A DNA stretch of 64,000 bases from Argyresthia goedartella (lineage: Eukaryota; Arthropoda; Insecta; Lepidoptera; Argyresthiidae). The notes under the pieces are model-generated. The model saw only the letters and a program-made list of their open reading frames with translations. It had not been told where the DNA came from and did no database searches. The position numbers and the translations under genes were made by a program. The stretch lies in NCBI GenBank assembly GCA_949825045.1, contig OX463806.1, forward strand, positions 47,454,208 to 47,518,207, written 5' to 3'. Below are positions 41,588 to 51,966 of the stretch, one piece after another; the first letter of the stretch is position 1; the number at the start of each line of letters is the position of its first letter.

Positions 41588-42490
41588 ATGTCTGTCACTC
41601 TTGGTGTTCTCGCTAAATTCATTAAAAGCTATAATGGTGACAAGGAGTCACTCCCTGCTTTCTTAACAAACTGTGGCAATGCCATGTCCCTAGCTACCCC
41701 CGAGGAACAAAACGTGCTCTGCAAATATGTACTCTCTCAACCAGAGGGTAAGGCTCAAGTATCCTGTGGCTTAAAAAGTTTCACAAAATGGGAGGATATA
41801 AAAGCCTTTCTCAAATCAATTTTTGGGGAGAAAAAGCACGCAACACATCTTTTGGTTGACTTGGAAAATTGCAGAAAACTTTCTTCAAAAGATGTCTCCA
41901 AATATTCACTGCGTATTGAGTCTCTACTAACTAGGAAACAGTCCCACATTCACTACAATTACAAAGATTCGAAAGAACTTCATGGCCGTATAGCAGCCAT
42001 GGAAGATCTCGCGCCCAATACCTTCATGTTAGGCTTAAGCTTTTTAATATTGTGCGATGCAGAAACCTCTCAAGTTCAAAAGAAGCTGTATAGCACGCTA
42101 TTGAAGAGGAATGACTGTACAAATTAAAACAACAGTCAACACCCTCACATCGCTCTCAAAAACAGTTCTCTACATGCAATAAATTAGGGCACACATCCTC
42201 TGAGTGTTATAAAAATAAAAAGCTTCACTCACATAACACACAAAGGTCCTTTAATATAAATTCTGCCCAAACCCAAGGTACATCTCAAGATTCAACTTAT
42301 GCAAATGTCAAGCAGTGTAAATACTGTAAGAACCTTGGCCATACTCTTCAGGAGTGCCGATCACTCAAATACCAAAATTGGCAAAAAAGCAACCAAGGAC
42401 CAATGCCAAACTTTCAACTCAACTCATGCAAACGTGCATGTAACGGATGAAGGCCGAGACCTTGATTTAAACAGCGAATGATTTCGGATC
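41588..42490 (+). pseudogene. gag: Gypsy-like gag
   Basis: From ATG at 41588 a 179-codon frame reads MSVTLGVLAKFIKSYNGDKE, LPAFLTNCGNAMSLATPEEQ and KWEDIKAFLKSIFGEKKHAT, the capsid-like pattern of insect gypsy/errantivirus-type gag. After a stop at 42125 the zinc knuckles follow in other frames: a degraded one (CNKLGHTSSEC near 42170) and an intact CKYCKNLGHTLQEC (CX2CX4HX4C) near 42315-42355. Gag packages element RNA. Loss of the frame between capsid and knuckles makes it non-functional. Confidence 0.8.
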
Positions 42491-43226
42491 AGTGCCTGCC
42501 GAAATCGTAAAAACGGCTCAAATAAGCCCTCTGATTGTGACTCAATTCGTACTAAGTCCCAAAACTTAAAGTCACCTTGGGCAACGTTCCCGAGACACAT
42601 ACCTCGGAAAAATCTGCTTTCATCTCAGCATCCACTGAGTTTGCTGAGTCCACCTCTGCCTAAAGACAAGAGTTTTTCTCAATCCACACCTCACGTGCCG
42701 CAATGCGAAAGCACGTCGAGTCATGCTATTTTAAATCAAAAAACCTCGAGAAAATTCTAGTCCTACTAATTTTACTAAGTCAAAAAATACATCTTGGAAT
42801 TCTACTACTTCGACATCCCGGCAAAATAAATCGAGGTCCTCAAAACAAAGGTCACTGAACCCTTCTACTAACTGCACTGAATTAAAACATACTACCGACT
42901 CTATTCCAATCTTTAAGACGTATACCAAAAAGGTGTCTCTACCACACATTTATTTACAAACTAGCTATTCTACGGAACCACTGTGTTTCCTTTCACTGTG
43001 TAAGTCCTTTAAAACTGTTTTCTGAGCTATCAAAACACAGCAATCACATAAACAAAAGACAAGACTTTCCTGTTGAACTAAATATAAACAACATTCATTC
43101 ACTAACTGATGTGTCGGAACTTAACTGTTACTATTGTAACAAAATGATAGTTTTCGGTTTGCAGATTACACTAATAACTACCGATAGGTTCACAGTTTAC
43201 AAAAAATATACCTCTGTCTACCCTGC
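42491..43226 (+). other. Decayed interior, no pol detected
   Basis: All frames are closed. Ser and Thr rich peptides are read but there is no protease, polymerase or integrase motif. This is where pol should lie, so a deletion of several kilobases is inferred. Confidence 0.55.
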
Positions 43227-43560
43227 ATGATGACTCACATGTCCGATAATTACATTGCTCTAAGTGACGACAGATTGCACTATGCAATGTTGGACAGTGT
43301 AGATAAGTGTAAGAAAATTAATTATAACTACTCCATTTGTAAACTTGTCTCCATGTTTTCAAGTAATGGTAATCCGAATTGTGAGTCGAAACTCCTTAAG
43401 GAGGTGACAATGTCCTTGCCTCCTCAATGTTATGCTAAACTGTTATTTGGACAAATAGATATTTGCCAAAAGCTTCAAAGTAACAAATGCATATATATAC
43501 AGTCAAACCCTACTATGTGATGATAATATTGTTAATATTGATTATTCCATTCCGGTATTG
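43227..43560 (+). pseudogene. env: Env-like remnant of the gypsy-like element
   Basis: A 97-codon frame includes DNYIALSDDRLHYAMLD, a run of spaced cysteines (Cys in DKCKK, SICKL, NCESK, QCYAK, ICQKL, KCIYI) and sits between gag and the 3' LTR, where errantivirus-type elements carry an envelope-like gene. The cysteine spacing recalls the globular part of such envelope proteins. A hydrophobic membrane-type segment (LTGIVALSCLASSVV) follows near 45340-45385. It is fragmentary and not functional. Confidence 0.5.
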
Positions 43561-44024
43561 TAAAACTTACTGAAAATTGTATCGGTTTTTTAAATACTAT
43601 TCTGCTGATTCCAAATAGTTTTTTCACACCTTTCATTAGGAAAAGTAAGTTTTGCTCCAAGACGAGAGGGAGCAAAATGCTACTTTGCTGTTTAAGATAC
43701 TTTTTTTAATTTATTCATTGGCATGTAGCATTTACACAATCTGCCAATTGAACACAGATGTTAATAAAATAATCGATTGTAAATTCATCGTAATCGATTA
43801 AAAACGAACATGTTTCATGTTTTAACTTTAACAACGTTATATGAAAATTTATGAATTTTTCGTAATATTTAAAAAATGTCACAATAAATTATATGTTTTA
43901 CTGAAATTAAAAACTATCGATGACTGCTATTGTGATATAATGAATATTGATATCCGATCCGATACCATTATAATATTTGATTCGATTATTTTTACACATT
44001 GGTAAAAGTAGCACAGGAATATTT
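43561..44024. other. AT-rich interior sequence
   Basis: No coding or repeat structure is visible apart from short AATCGATT-type palindromes. Confidence 0.4.
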
Positions 44025-44828
44025 TATCCGTGGTGACCTTTCTCTAATCCTGTACAATCCGCCCCTGTAAAAAAAGTTTTGTTTTCGTTGCTTGATTACT
44101 GTAAAAGGGGTGAAAGTATAATTCAAAATATAGTTATTTCATTATTTTTGGATCATTTTATTTAAATTTTCCTCAAAGTCGGTGTGAAAAGTTGTATGTG
44201 TCACTCAGGAGCAAAATTATTTTCGTCATGGGCGTTAACGCTTGAATCCTTCGTTACGCTCAGGATTCTAAATTAGAATCCGTTTTGTTAGTTATCCGTG
44301 GTGACCTTTCTCTAATCCTGTACAATCCGCCATTGTGAAAAAAGTTTTGTTTTCGTTGCTTTATTACTGTAAAAGGGGTGAAAGTATAATTCAAAGTATA
44401 GTTATTTCATTATTTTTGGATCATTTTATTTAAATTTTCCTCATAGTCGGTGTGAAAAGTTGTATGTGTCACTCAGGAGCAAAATTATTTTCATCATGGG
44501 CGTTAACGCTTTAATCCTTAGTTACGCTCAGGATTCTAAATTAGAATCCGTTTTGTTAGTTATCCGTGGTGACCTTTCTCTAATCCTGTACAATCCGCCA
44601 TTGTGAAAAAAGTTTTGTTTTCGTTGCTTGATTACTGTAAAAGGGGTGAAAGTATAGTTCAAAGTATAGTTATTTCATTATTTTTGGATCATTTTATTTA
44701 AATTTTCCTCATAGTCGGTGTGAAAAGTTGTATGTGTCACTCAGGAGCAAAATTATTTTCGTCATGGGCGTTAACGCTTGAATCCTTCGTTACGCTCAGG
44801 ATTCTATCGTAGAATCCTTCACTTCACT
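44025..44828 (+). repeat. 268-bp tandem repeat, three copies
   Basis: Units begin TATCCGTGGTGACCTTTCTC at 44025, 44293 and 44561, exactly 268 bp apart, and differ by only a few bases. Each unit ends with GGATTCTA and TAGAATCC around a 3-base loop (AAT in units one and two, TCG in unit three). The array lies in the 3' half of the gypsy-like element and is not coding. Confidence 0.95.
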
Positions 44829-45969
44829 CTGGATTAAATGTACCGCCCTCGCCGTAAATACATCATTTTGCTCCCTTGTGACACAAATAACTATTACTTT
44901 TTCGTAATTAAGTCTCCATTGGATGTTACTTTTTATATCACATTAGACGACTGTTGTAAGAAAGAAGTTTTAACCAGACTCTACCTCATTTATCGCCGAT
45001 TAATTTGACCAAAATAAGTTTAGAGTCCTTGAAATGTGCTACACATAAACTGGATATAATATAGAAGATGAATTAAATAAGTTACAATTAGAATCCCACT
45101 TTGCTAAATACACTAGATACTATTCAGATTTCACCTATGTTCTAACTATTATAATATCTCTGTATGTTTTGTATAATAGTAGTTTATGTGACTGATACAT
45201 AATGGAGGTCATTAAAACTCGAGAGTGGTTTCATAATAATATCACTCGAGAGTTTTAATGCCTAATTATGTACAGTTACATACACAAGTTTATCAACACA
45301 CATATCATAAGCTCTCTTTGATGTGTTCAGGAACCGCATGTTTGACCGGCATTGTGGCATTGAGTTGTTTAGCTAGTTCTGTAGTACCAACTTCACAGAC
45401 AAAGTAGGGGCGGCACGCAGGCGTTCGTCGGCGTTCGAAATTTGAATGTCATAATATGTAGAAAATGTACACATTATGGTCATAATGTTCAATATTCAGA
45501 TAAGAAATGAGTTTTTACAAAGTAGTTACATTATGCTGATCGTAACGTGCGGTTTTTGGACGCAGTAAAGAGGGTTTATGATACGTGTGTAGATAAAATT
45601 TATAAATGTTACAGAAATCGAATTGGTAACCGTACCTCTAGATGCTGTATACAGATATTCAACCAATGCTACAATAAGAAGCTGGTCAATCATCAAGCTA
45701 AAATGTCAGATGTTTCTGTAAAATCTCTACCAACCTTATGATAACCTTAGTTATAAGTCTTATGATAACCTTAGTGGAATAGAGGTTGCTCATCCTTCTA
45801 GGCGTAATCTTAACTTCTTAGTGAATTCTGATAATAAGTTTTTACCTTTTTGTGTTAATTATAAGTTCTGTAAGACTTCCAAAAATTTGAGTTTTCTATT
45901 TTCACCGAACTTTAGTTTAGAACTTCGCTTCATTTTTAAAGGGATGAAGCTCCGTCGAAATGGGGGAGC
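44829..45969 (+). other. 3' interior of the gypsy-like element with a long hairpin
   Basis: The stretch includes the hairpin at 45190-45285, a hydrophobic env-like peptide near 45340, a 64-codon frame (45547-45741) without recognisable family, and a polypurine tract ATGGGGGAGC directly before the 3' LTR (45960-45969). Confidence 0.55.
45210..45260. repeat. Perfect 18-bp inverted repeat inside a longer hairpin
   Basis: Arms 45210-45227 (CATTAAAACTCGAGAGTG) and 45243-45260 are exact reverse complements around a 15-base loop. Imperfect pairing extends outward to about 45190 and 45285 (TATGTGACTG against CAGTTACATA). Confidence 0.92.
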
Positions 45970-46091
45970 TGTTGTATCCCTTATTAATACGTAAAAGCTT
46001 ATTAGTGAAGACTGTATTTTTCCGTGTTAATTACTGTTAATCATCATTTTTAGACTTCGTCGTTTCTTACTCTTTTGTATTTTAGTCAGTT
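45970..46091 (+). repeat. 3' LTR of the gypsy-like element, left part
   Basis: It starts TGTTGTATCCCTTATTAATA after the polypurine tract and matches the first 120 bp of the 5' LTR. It ends at AGTT, which is repeated at 49187-49190 where the LTR resumes. Confidence 0.92.
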
Positions 46092-46999
46092 TGTAACGTA
46101 CTACCTCCTTGACCATATTGGCTACTGGTGGATTAGCCAGTTAAAAACTAAAACTATAAAAATTCGGAAATTCGGGTCTGGAATCTCGTCTGGCAGCTGA
46201 TTGTTTTTTTGAGGCAGACATTGTTTGAGCTCTGAAACGTGAGGTTGTATCTTCTGCATCAATAATTTTTAAGTCACACCTTTAGTTGCGGCGATGGGCT
46301 AGTCCCTTTAGTACTGTAATGGAGCTGAATGTTTAGTTGCTGTAAAGTGCAGTGTTTATATGAAACTTCCCTACTATCCCCAATCCATGGGTAAGCATTG
46401 GTTCGTAGTTAGTCTTTCTTATTTTCGTGTATTTTATACTCTCTATGTATTTCCCTTTTCTATACAGTGTCTATTGGACTGCGGCACTCTTAGATCCTAA
46501 TTACCCTAGGTCCCTCGTCGGAAGTCTCCGTGTGGGGAGCCGTCGCCTGATAGCTGGGCGCTGTAGCGCTTTTGTATTCCTATCATTCACACTGGTCTCT
46601 TTCCAGGGTTCCACGCTGAGGAGTAATATCCTCCTGGCGCTAACGGAGCTCTGAATCGGTTCCACGCCGAGGAGTAATATCCTCCTGGCGCTAACGGAGC
46701 TCTGAATCGGTTCCACGCCGAGGAGTAATATCCTCCTGGCGCTAACGGAGCTCTGAATCGGTTCCACGCCGAGGAGTTATATCCTCCTGGCGCTAACCGC
46801 AAATTCACTTGTTGACGTCTGGAGAAGTGGACCAGTTGGATTGAGTCTACCAAGGAGCTGAAATCTACAAATTCCCGGCGAGTCCCTATCCAGCGTTTCA
46901 ACTATATCACCAATATTCGACTCACGACCCTGTGATTAATAAATGTATCTTGAGCCTGCCAATAATCTCTTTTGGTCAGGTTAGAGTCTCACTGTTTCA
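46092..46999 (+). repeat. 5' LTR of the coding-free LTR element
   Basis: It begins TGTAACGTACTACCTCC and ends CTCACTGTTTCA. It includes four 51-bp tandem units at 46609-46800. Differences from the other LTR include GGTGG against GGCGG near 46130 and one T for A near 46777. Confidence 0.93.
46609..46800 (+). repeat. 51-bp tandem repeat in the 5' LTR, four units
   Basis: Units begin TTCCACGC at 46609, 46660, 46711 and 46762. Each contains AGGAG and CTCCT arms of a small palindrome. Because 51 is a multiple of three, a reverse-strand frame stays open across the array; this is not evidence for coding. Confidence 0.93.
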
Positions 47000-48278
47000 A
47001 TGGCGCCCGGATTAAGGGAATATTGGTGATAGAGTTTTATGTCTGGTCAGAGTAGTTAGGCCATAAGAGCGCCGTAGAACGCTAGATTTCTTTCGTAGCT
47101 TGTATATTTTGTTGTTTATTTTTGTCTGACAGGAGTATATTTGATCGTTTATCTGGGTACCTACCTACCTCATTTCTACATTATTTATGGACGCAGTCTG
47201 ACGGCTGTTGTCAATTGTCATATTATAATTGTTGATAAATATTTTCCTCCAAATTCTCAGTACGAAAAATAAATTAATAAATTGTGAAGATTTTAGTAGG
47301 GAAACTTTTCGGACTATTAAATAATAAATAAGGTTAGTGTTTAACGGCCGATTTCTCATACATTTAATCTGTTGTTGACAGTCCTTTATCAATTTCAGCT
47401 GTCAAAACGGTAGATCAATGGCTTGATTTTGTACCAGAAACCGGGCGTTAGTCGTGTACTCGGCTTACTTTCATGTAAACTTGTACAGTTTACTAGATAG
47501 GTGGTAATCATGACGTTTCCTATAAAATATCTGTACTTGTACCGAGCGATCTGTGTCTGTCTGAGAGCACCTTCTGTCTGAAGATAGGCTGCGACAGCGT
47601 TCTGTCTTATTCAATAGTAGTTAACGATTCCTTTATGTATGTAATAAGTATTTTGACCCTTGTATTCTAAAAACCATCTATATCTACAGCTATGTAAAAG
47701 TTCTTTATTGTGTAACGTTACTCTGCAATGTCTGTTACTTTAGCGTATGGCCTCTTGAACTATAATTATCTACTTTTTTACTCTTTGTTGTAGAATAGAT
47801 ATTCTACTCTATTATTATTTTCTGTACCCACTAACGGTGCAGGAAGTCTTGAACACTTGAGGGAGCTGCCCCTCATGGTGTTATTCTGCGTTACGATAGT
47901 AGCTAAGCTATCGGGGCGTTTATGTACTAAGGTTCTTATTTTAGTTCAAGGGATCTTGCTTATTTTTCAACTTCTGACAGTTAGTCTGGGTGTGCATTTG
48001 GCTATAATAATGGCACCCTGTGTGTAAGGCTGTGTTTACACGATGTTAGTGTGAACTCTTGTATGAACTTAGTATGAATTCTGATGTCTGATTGTTGGTA
48101 CGAATGTGTGATGTTTGTATGTAGTTGAGCTAGACTGTTAGTTATATATTTCTCTGACATTGTAGATGGCGAGCTTTAGAGAATTTTATCTTAAGTAGTT
48201 AATTTGGTAAGTTAGTTTAGTTTAGTTAGTATCTTAGAGGATTTTATCAGGTAAAATCCTACCCAAACAAGACGGGTA
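47000..48278 (+). other. Interior of the coding-free LTR element
   Basis: Only the primer-binding site at 47001-47018 is recognised. Elsewhere there are short AT-rich frames. A weak purine run AAACAAGACGGGTA precedes the 3' LTR. Confidence 0.7.
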
Positions 48279-49186
48279 TGTAACGTACTACCTCCTTGAC
48301 CATATTGGCTACTGGCGGATTAGCCAGTTAAAAACTAAAACTATAAAAATTCGGAAATTCGGGTCTGGAATCTCGTCTGGCAGCTGATTGTTTTTTTGAG
48401 GCAGACATTGTTTGAGCTCTGAAACGTGAGGTTGTATCTTCTGCATCAATAATTTTTAAGTCACACCTTTAGTTGCGGCGATGGGCTAGTCCCTTTAGTA
48501 CTGTAATGGAGCTGAATGTTTAGTTGCTGTAAAGTGCAGTGTTTATATGAAACTTCCCTACTATCCCCAATCCATGGGTAAGCATTGGTTCGTAGTTAGT
48601 CTTTCTTATTTTCGTGTATTTTATACTCTCTATGTATTTCCCTTTTCTATACAGTGTCTATTGGACTGCGGCACTCTTAGATCCTAATTACCCTAGGTCC
48701 CTCGTCGGAAGTCTCCGTGTGGGGAGCCGTCGCCTGATAGCTGGGCGCTGTAGCGCTTTTGTATTCCTATCATTCACACTGGTCTCTTTCCAGGGTTCCA
48801 CGCTGAGGAGTAATATCCTCCTGGCGCTAACGGAGCTCTGAATCGGTTCCACGCCGAGGAGTAATATCCTCCTGGCGCTAACGGAGCTCTGAATCGGTTC
48901 CACGCCGAGGAGTAATATCCTCCTGGCGCTAACGGAGCTCTGAATCGGTTCCACGCCGAGGAGTAATATCCTCCTGGCGCTAACCGCAAATTCACTTGTT
49001 GACGTCTGGAGAAGTGGACCAGTTGGATTGAGTCTACCAAGGAGCTGAAATCTACAAATTCCCGGCGAGTCCCTATCCAGCGTTTCAACTATATCACCAA
49101 TATTCGACTCACGACCCTGTGATTAATAAATGTATCTTGAGCCTGCCAATAATCTCTTTTGGTCAGGTTAGAGTCTCACTGTTTCA
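48279..49186 (+). repeat. 3' LTR of the coding-free LTR element
   Basis: This is the second 908-bp LTR copy, with its own four 51-bp units at 48796-48987. It is followed by AGTT and then by the rest of the gypsy-like 3' LTR. Confidence 0.93.
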
Positions 49187-49353
49187 AGTTAGATTCGGTC
49201 ACTCGCGAAAAGCGGTTTACCGCTTTAGCATTCCGCTCCCTCAAAATTGGGAAGTTGTAAAGTTTGTGTAATTCTCTCTGAGACCAATTAATATTAGTGT
49301 TAGCGATTTAGTGTTTTTTTTTTTAAATGAAAAACGACCCAGGCTGCCTAACA
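49187..49353 (+). repeat. 3' LTR of the gypsy-like element, right part
   Basis: After AGTT it reads AGATTCGGTCACTCGCGAAA, matching 40695-40840 of the 5' LTR, and ends CTAACA before the target duplication GTAC. Confidence 0.9.
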
Positions 49354-49408
49354 GTACCAACGGCCTCCTCGACATCATGTATGGCAGGCCGACACCACAC
49401 AGCGTGGT

Positions 49409-49445
<37 letters not shown>

Positions 49446-50214
49446 GGGGCGGCACCTGGAAGGGTGACAGCCACTAGTAGTGTGGCTCGAGCTTTGCTGT
49501 CTGTATGCCTGTGTGTAGTGCCACTAACCTGCTCAGTATTATGCGAATGCGAAGTCTGGTGGTGGATGATGGGATCCAAGTATTTCCTGCAGGCGGGCGT
49601 GGGCAATAGTTCCCCAAGTACTTCCTAACCATATTGAAACCAAATAGTTTGTTCAGAGATTTCGGACCCGACCTTGGCGACTCATCTTGATTTGTTCACC
49701 AACAGAAGGATTACCGTTAGAAAGGGCTGAACTAAAGAAGTATTAATAGATAATGTTCAATTTCATGGACTTTATTTTATGATGCTATGTTTCTTAGACA
49801 AAAAATATTTTTAATATTTCGATCAGTATCGTACAATAATCATACAATAACAGGGTTTGGAGGGTTCGATTCCCCTTTTGACACAAGCGATAAAAAAAAA
49901 TAGTTAAAAAATACGAAGTCTGCTGTTTGTAAAAGATTATGTTTACAATATCCCCCGGTCCCCGTTACGGCAGATCAGTTAGGGCACTGTTCCCCACAGC
50001 CGAGATTAGCGCGCGGACCGGTGTCTGGTTAAGGTACTTTCCCTCTCTGAAGGGGAAATCATAAGAATCGTGCACTTTGTGCCGAGTCTTTGAAACTTGG
50101 TATGGTTTTAGGTATCTTAAGTATTTAGGAAACCACCGCCAGCAGCTTCTGCGCGACCTTTGGTGATGTGTTTCTATATATTAAATATGGTTGCCATCTG
50201 TGTGGGCATTTTTA
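49354..50214. other. Non-coding DNA with a G-rich patch and a SINE-like B box
   Basis: The G-rich array is listed separately. GGGTTCGATTCCCC near 49861 matches a tRNA B box, followed by an A-run at about 49894-49901, so a short SINE may end there. No gene is seen. Confidence 0.45.
49406..49452 (+). repeat. GGGCGGT tandem repeat
   Basis: Five or six units of GGGCGGT form a run of G triplets on one strand that could fold as a G-quadruplex. Confidence 0.85.
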
Positions 50215-50580
50215 GGGTTCCGTAGCCGAAGGGTGCCAAACGTGACCCTATTACTAAGCCTCCGCTGTCCGTCCGTCCGTCACCGGGCTCTACCGGATCC
50301 ACCGAAATAGGTAAAGAGCTGAAATTTTCTCTGAGGGTGTATTTCCATTGCCGCTACAACAACAAATAACGAGACATACCAGTTTTTAAGAATTAAAAGA
50401 AGTTCCCATGCAATAAATTATTGGTATGGCCATTTTCTTAGCCATTTTGTATTATTTGTTTATCGGTGAAAACTGGACTCTCCCGATCTTATCGGAAAAG
50501 ATCTTCAATTGCAGGCATTGAGTTTTCTACTTTGTTATTTGTGATTATACTATTTATAATTGCTCATTCGAATTATAATC
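50215..50580 (-). repeat. Dispersed repeat R4, copy 2
   Basis: It starts (in reverse) with AGGGTTCCGTAGCCGAAGGG and GTCCGTCCGTCCGTC, the mirror of the ends at 29900 and 62090. The inner part near 50460-50575 (GGACTCTCCCGATCTTATCG) is repeated in reverse at 62462-62690. Confidence 0.75.
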
Positions 50581-50738
50581 AATATTTATTTTTATTATCA
50601 TATTTTATTTTATTTCTATAAAAAGTTTCCAGCCACTTCCGGTTTCAATGAGCAAAGAGTTTCGTAAACCTTAGTACATAGTTCAATACATACATACTAT
50701 GTACACAAAACTCATTTTCAATCTTTCGATGTAAGGCC

Positions 50739-51398
50739 ACAAAATAAATAGGTACAGAAGTCATGTATGTATTTCACTTTTCATAGCTACGCTCGGCGAT
50801 CGCTCTAGGGTTGTCAACTACGGCTTATGCACGAAAAACTAACATGGTACTGGCGCTCCAAAAAACAAAACAATAGACCTGCCTACTATTACAATACAAA
50901 AGGTTTACAGAAGAGAAAAATACCCACACAATTTTACGTTTGTCAATTTTCACTATCGAAAATCCCTAAAAACTTCTAAACGGACTACCCGAGTTACAAA
51001 ATTTCTATTGCCCTGTCCGTTTTAGACCTACACCTGTCAAATGACACGAAAAACAACACAATATCTACACAAACAAAAAAACATGTTTTTAACTTACGTA
51101 ACTAAGGTGGCGTGAATTTACCTAACAAAAAATTTGTTAATACTTATTTTATTATACTGATTGAAAAATAGGCAACTGTTATTTATTTTAACCGCCAATG
51201 AACAGTTATAATAACTTTTTTTCCGTTGCTAAATTGTTGCATTATTTGCATTAACAAACGCGACTGTCATGCGGATGGCACTCACGCTCGCACTGGTTTG
51301 AACTGTTTTGAAATATCGTGTCCGTGAGCAGTATCTATTGTGTGCGTTGCTCGAGCGCGCTTGTACATAGATTGATTTCTGTACCTATTTATTTTGTG
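50739..51398. mobile_element. 660-bp TIR element with 8-bp target duplication (hAT-like MITE)
   Basis: GTAAGGCC stands at 50731-50738 and again at 51399-51406. The element ends are inverted copies: left ACAAAATAAATAGGTACAGA and right TCTGTACCTATTTATTTTGT, with weaker matching for about 15 bp more. An 8-bp duplication is the mark of hAT (or P) elements. There is no frame longer than noise, so it is non-autonomous. Confidence 0.9.
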
Positions 51399-51654
51399 GT
51401 AAGGCCTAGAATGTAGTCCAGCCTATTATAGTATTAAATTTATTATTATTAAAAATTAAAAGTTTACTCGTACAAAAGAATGTCGTTTTACATTTTTCCG
51501 TTTACAATGGTATGCAACCCTTCGTGTGCGGGACCCACGTATTGTTCGCACTTGACCGGTTTTATTAATAGATAGGCAAAAAAACTTGAATAATACTACT
51601 TTTTATAGGTTTGCGGATGTGAGGAATTGATTTCAAGTGTCTAAATCAAAACAA
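51399..51654. other. Flank with a SINE-like module
   Basis: GGTATGCAACCCTTCGTGTG near 51510 and CGCACTTGACCGG near 51549 repeat the module seen at 14886-14935. No gene is seen. Confidence 0.5.
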
Positions 51655-51966
51655 ATCAAATTACTTTATTAGTGTAGATATTTACATATACTAAGCAAAC
51701 GACATTTTTTTCCTCTTCTCTACATTGGACCATTGTGGGAGAAGGGCGTAGAAACTCCCACAGATTTATTTATAGATCTCTTAAAATTGGTTGTGCTTAA
51801 CTAATAAAAATATTACAATATAAATTATTCTAATTAATGAGCAGGAATTAATAATTACAAAATTATTAACAGCAAGGACTGTGTTGAGCCAGAATACAGT
51901 CCCGTCATTGAAGTAATCTTGAACATTGTAATATCCATTTTTTGACAAAGTTACTTTAACCTGCTT
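51655..51966 (-). mobile_element. LINE family F1, copy 3 (3' end only)
   Basis: On the minus strand it contains the end of the coding region (AAAGTAACTTTGTC-like), the F1 3' untranslated part with CTGTGGGAGTTTCTACG near 51750, and AATAAAGTAATTTG at its end. At about 51966 it meets F1 copy 4 head to head, with a few shared bases (CTTTTCA) at the junction. Confidence 0.88.

Larger units (their letters stand above)
46092..49186 (+). mobile_element. Non-autonomous LTR retrotransposon (coding-free), recent
   Basis: Two LTRs of exactly 908 bp (46092-46999, 48279-49186) flank a 1279-bp interior with no coding frame. The interior opens with TGGCGCCCGGATTAAGGG (47001), a primer-binding site. AGTT flanks the element on both sides (46088-46091 and 49187-49190), a 4-bp target duplication of gypsy type. 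By eye the LTRs differ at only a few positions, so insertion was recent. Without gag or pol it must have used proteins of another element, like LARD or TRIM elements. Confidence 0.93.
40559..49353 (+). mobile_element. Gypsy-like LTR retrotransposon with gag and env remnants, pol lost
   Basis: A 5' LTR (40559-40840), a TGGTGTCAGAAGTGGG primer site, gag, decayed env-like sequence, a polypurine tract and a 3' LTR (45970-46091 plus 49187-49353) are in proper order. GTAC flanks both sides (40555-40558 and 49354-49357). No protease, reverse transcriptase or integrase is found, so the interior is deleted and the copy was probably moved by enzymes of a relative or decayed in place. The 3' LTR is split by a second LTR element. 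Confidence 0.88.

Noticed and set aside
44025..44828. Regular spaced repeats as a possible CRISPR array
   Set aside because: The units are contiguous 268-bp tandem copies without unique spacers, in eukaryotic DNA.
46501..46901. Reverse-strand frames with a repeated Ser-Ser-Ala-Trp-Asn peptide
   Set aside because: They follow only from the 51-bp tandem units, whose length is a multiple of three. They lie in an LTR and occur identically in the other LTR.
49311..49628. 105-codon plus frame with Gly-Arg repeats
   Set aside because: It arises from the GGGCGGT array and crosses the end of an LTR and its target duplication.
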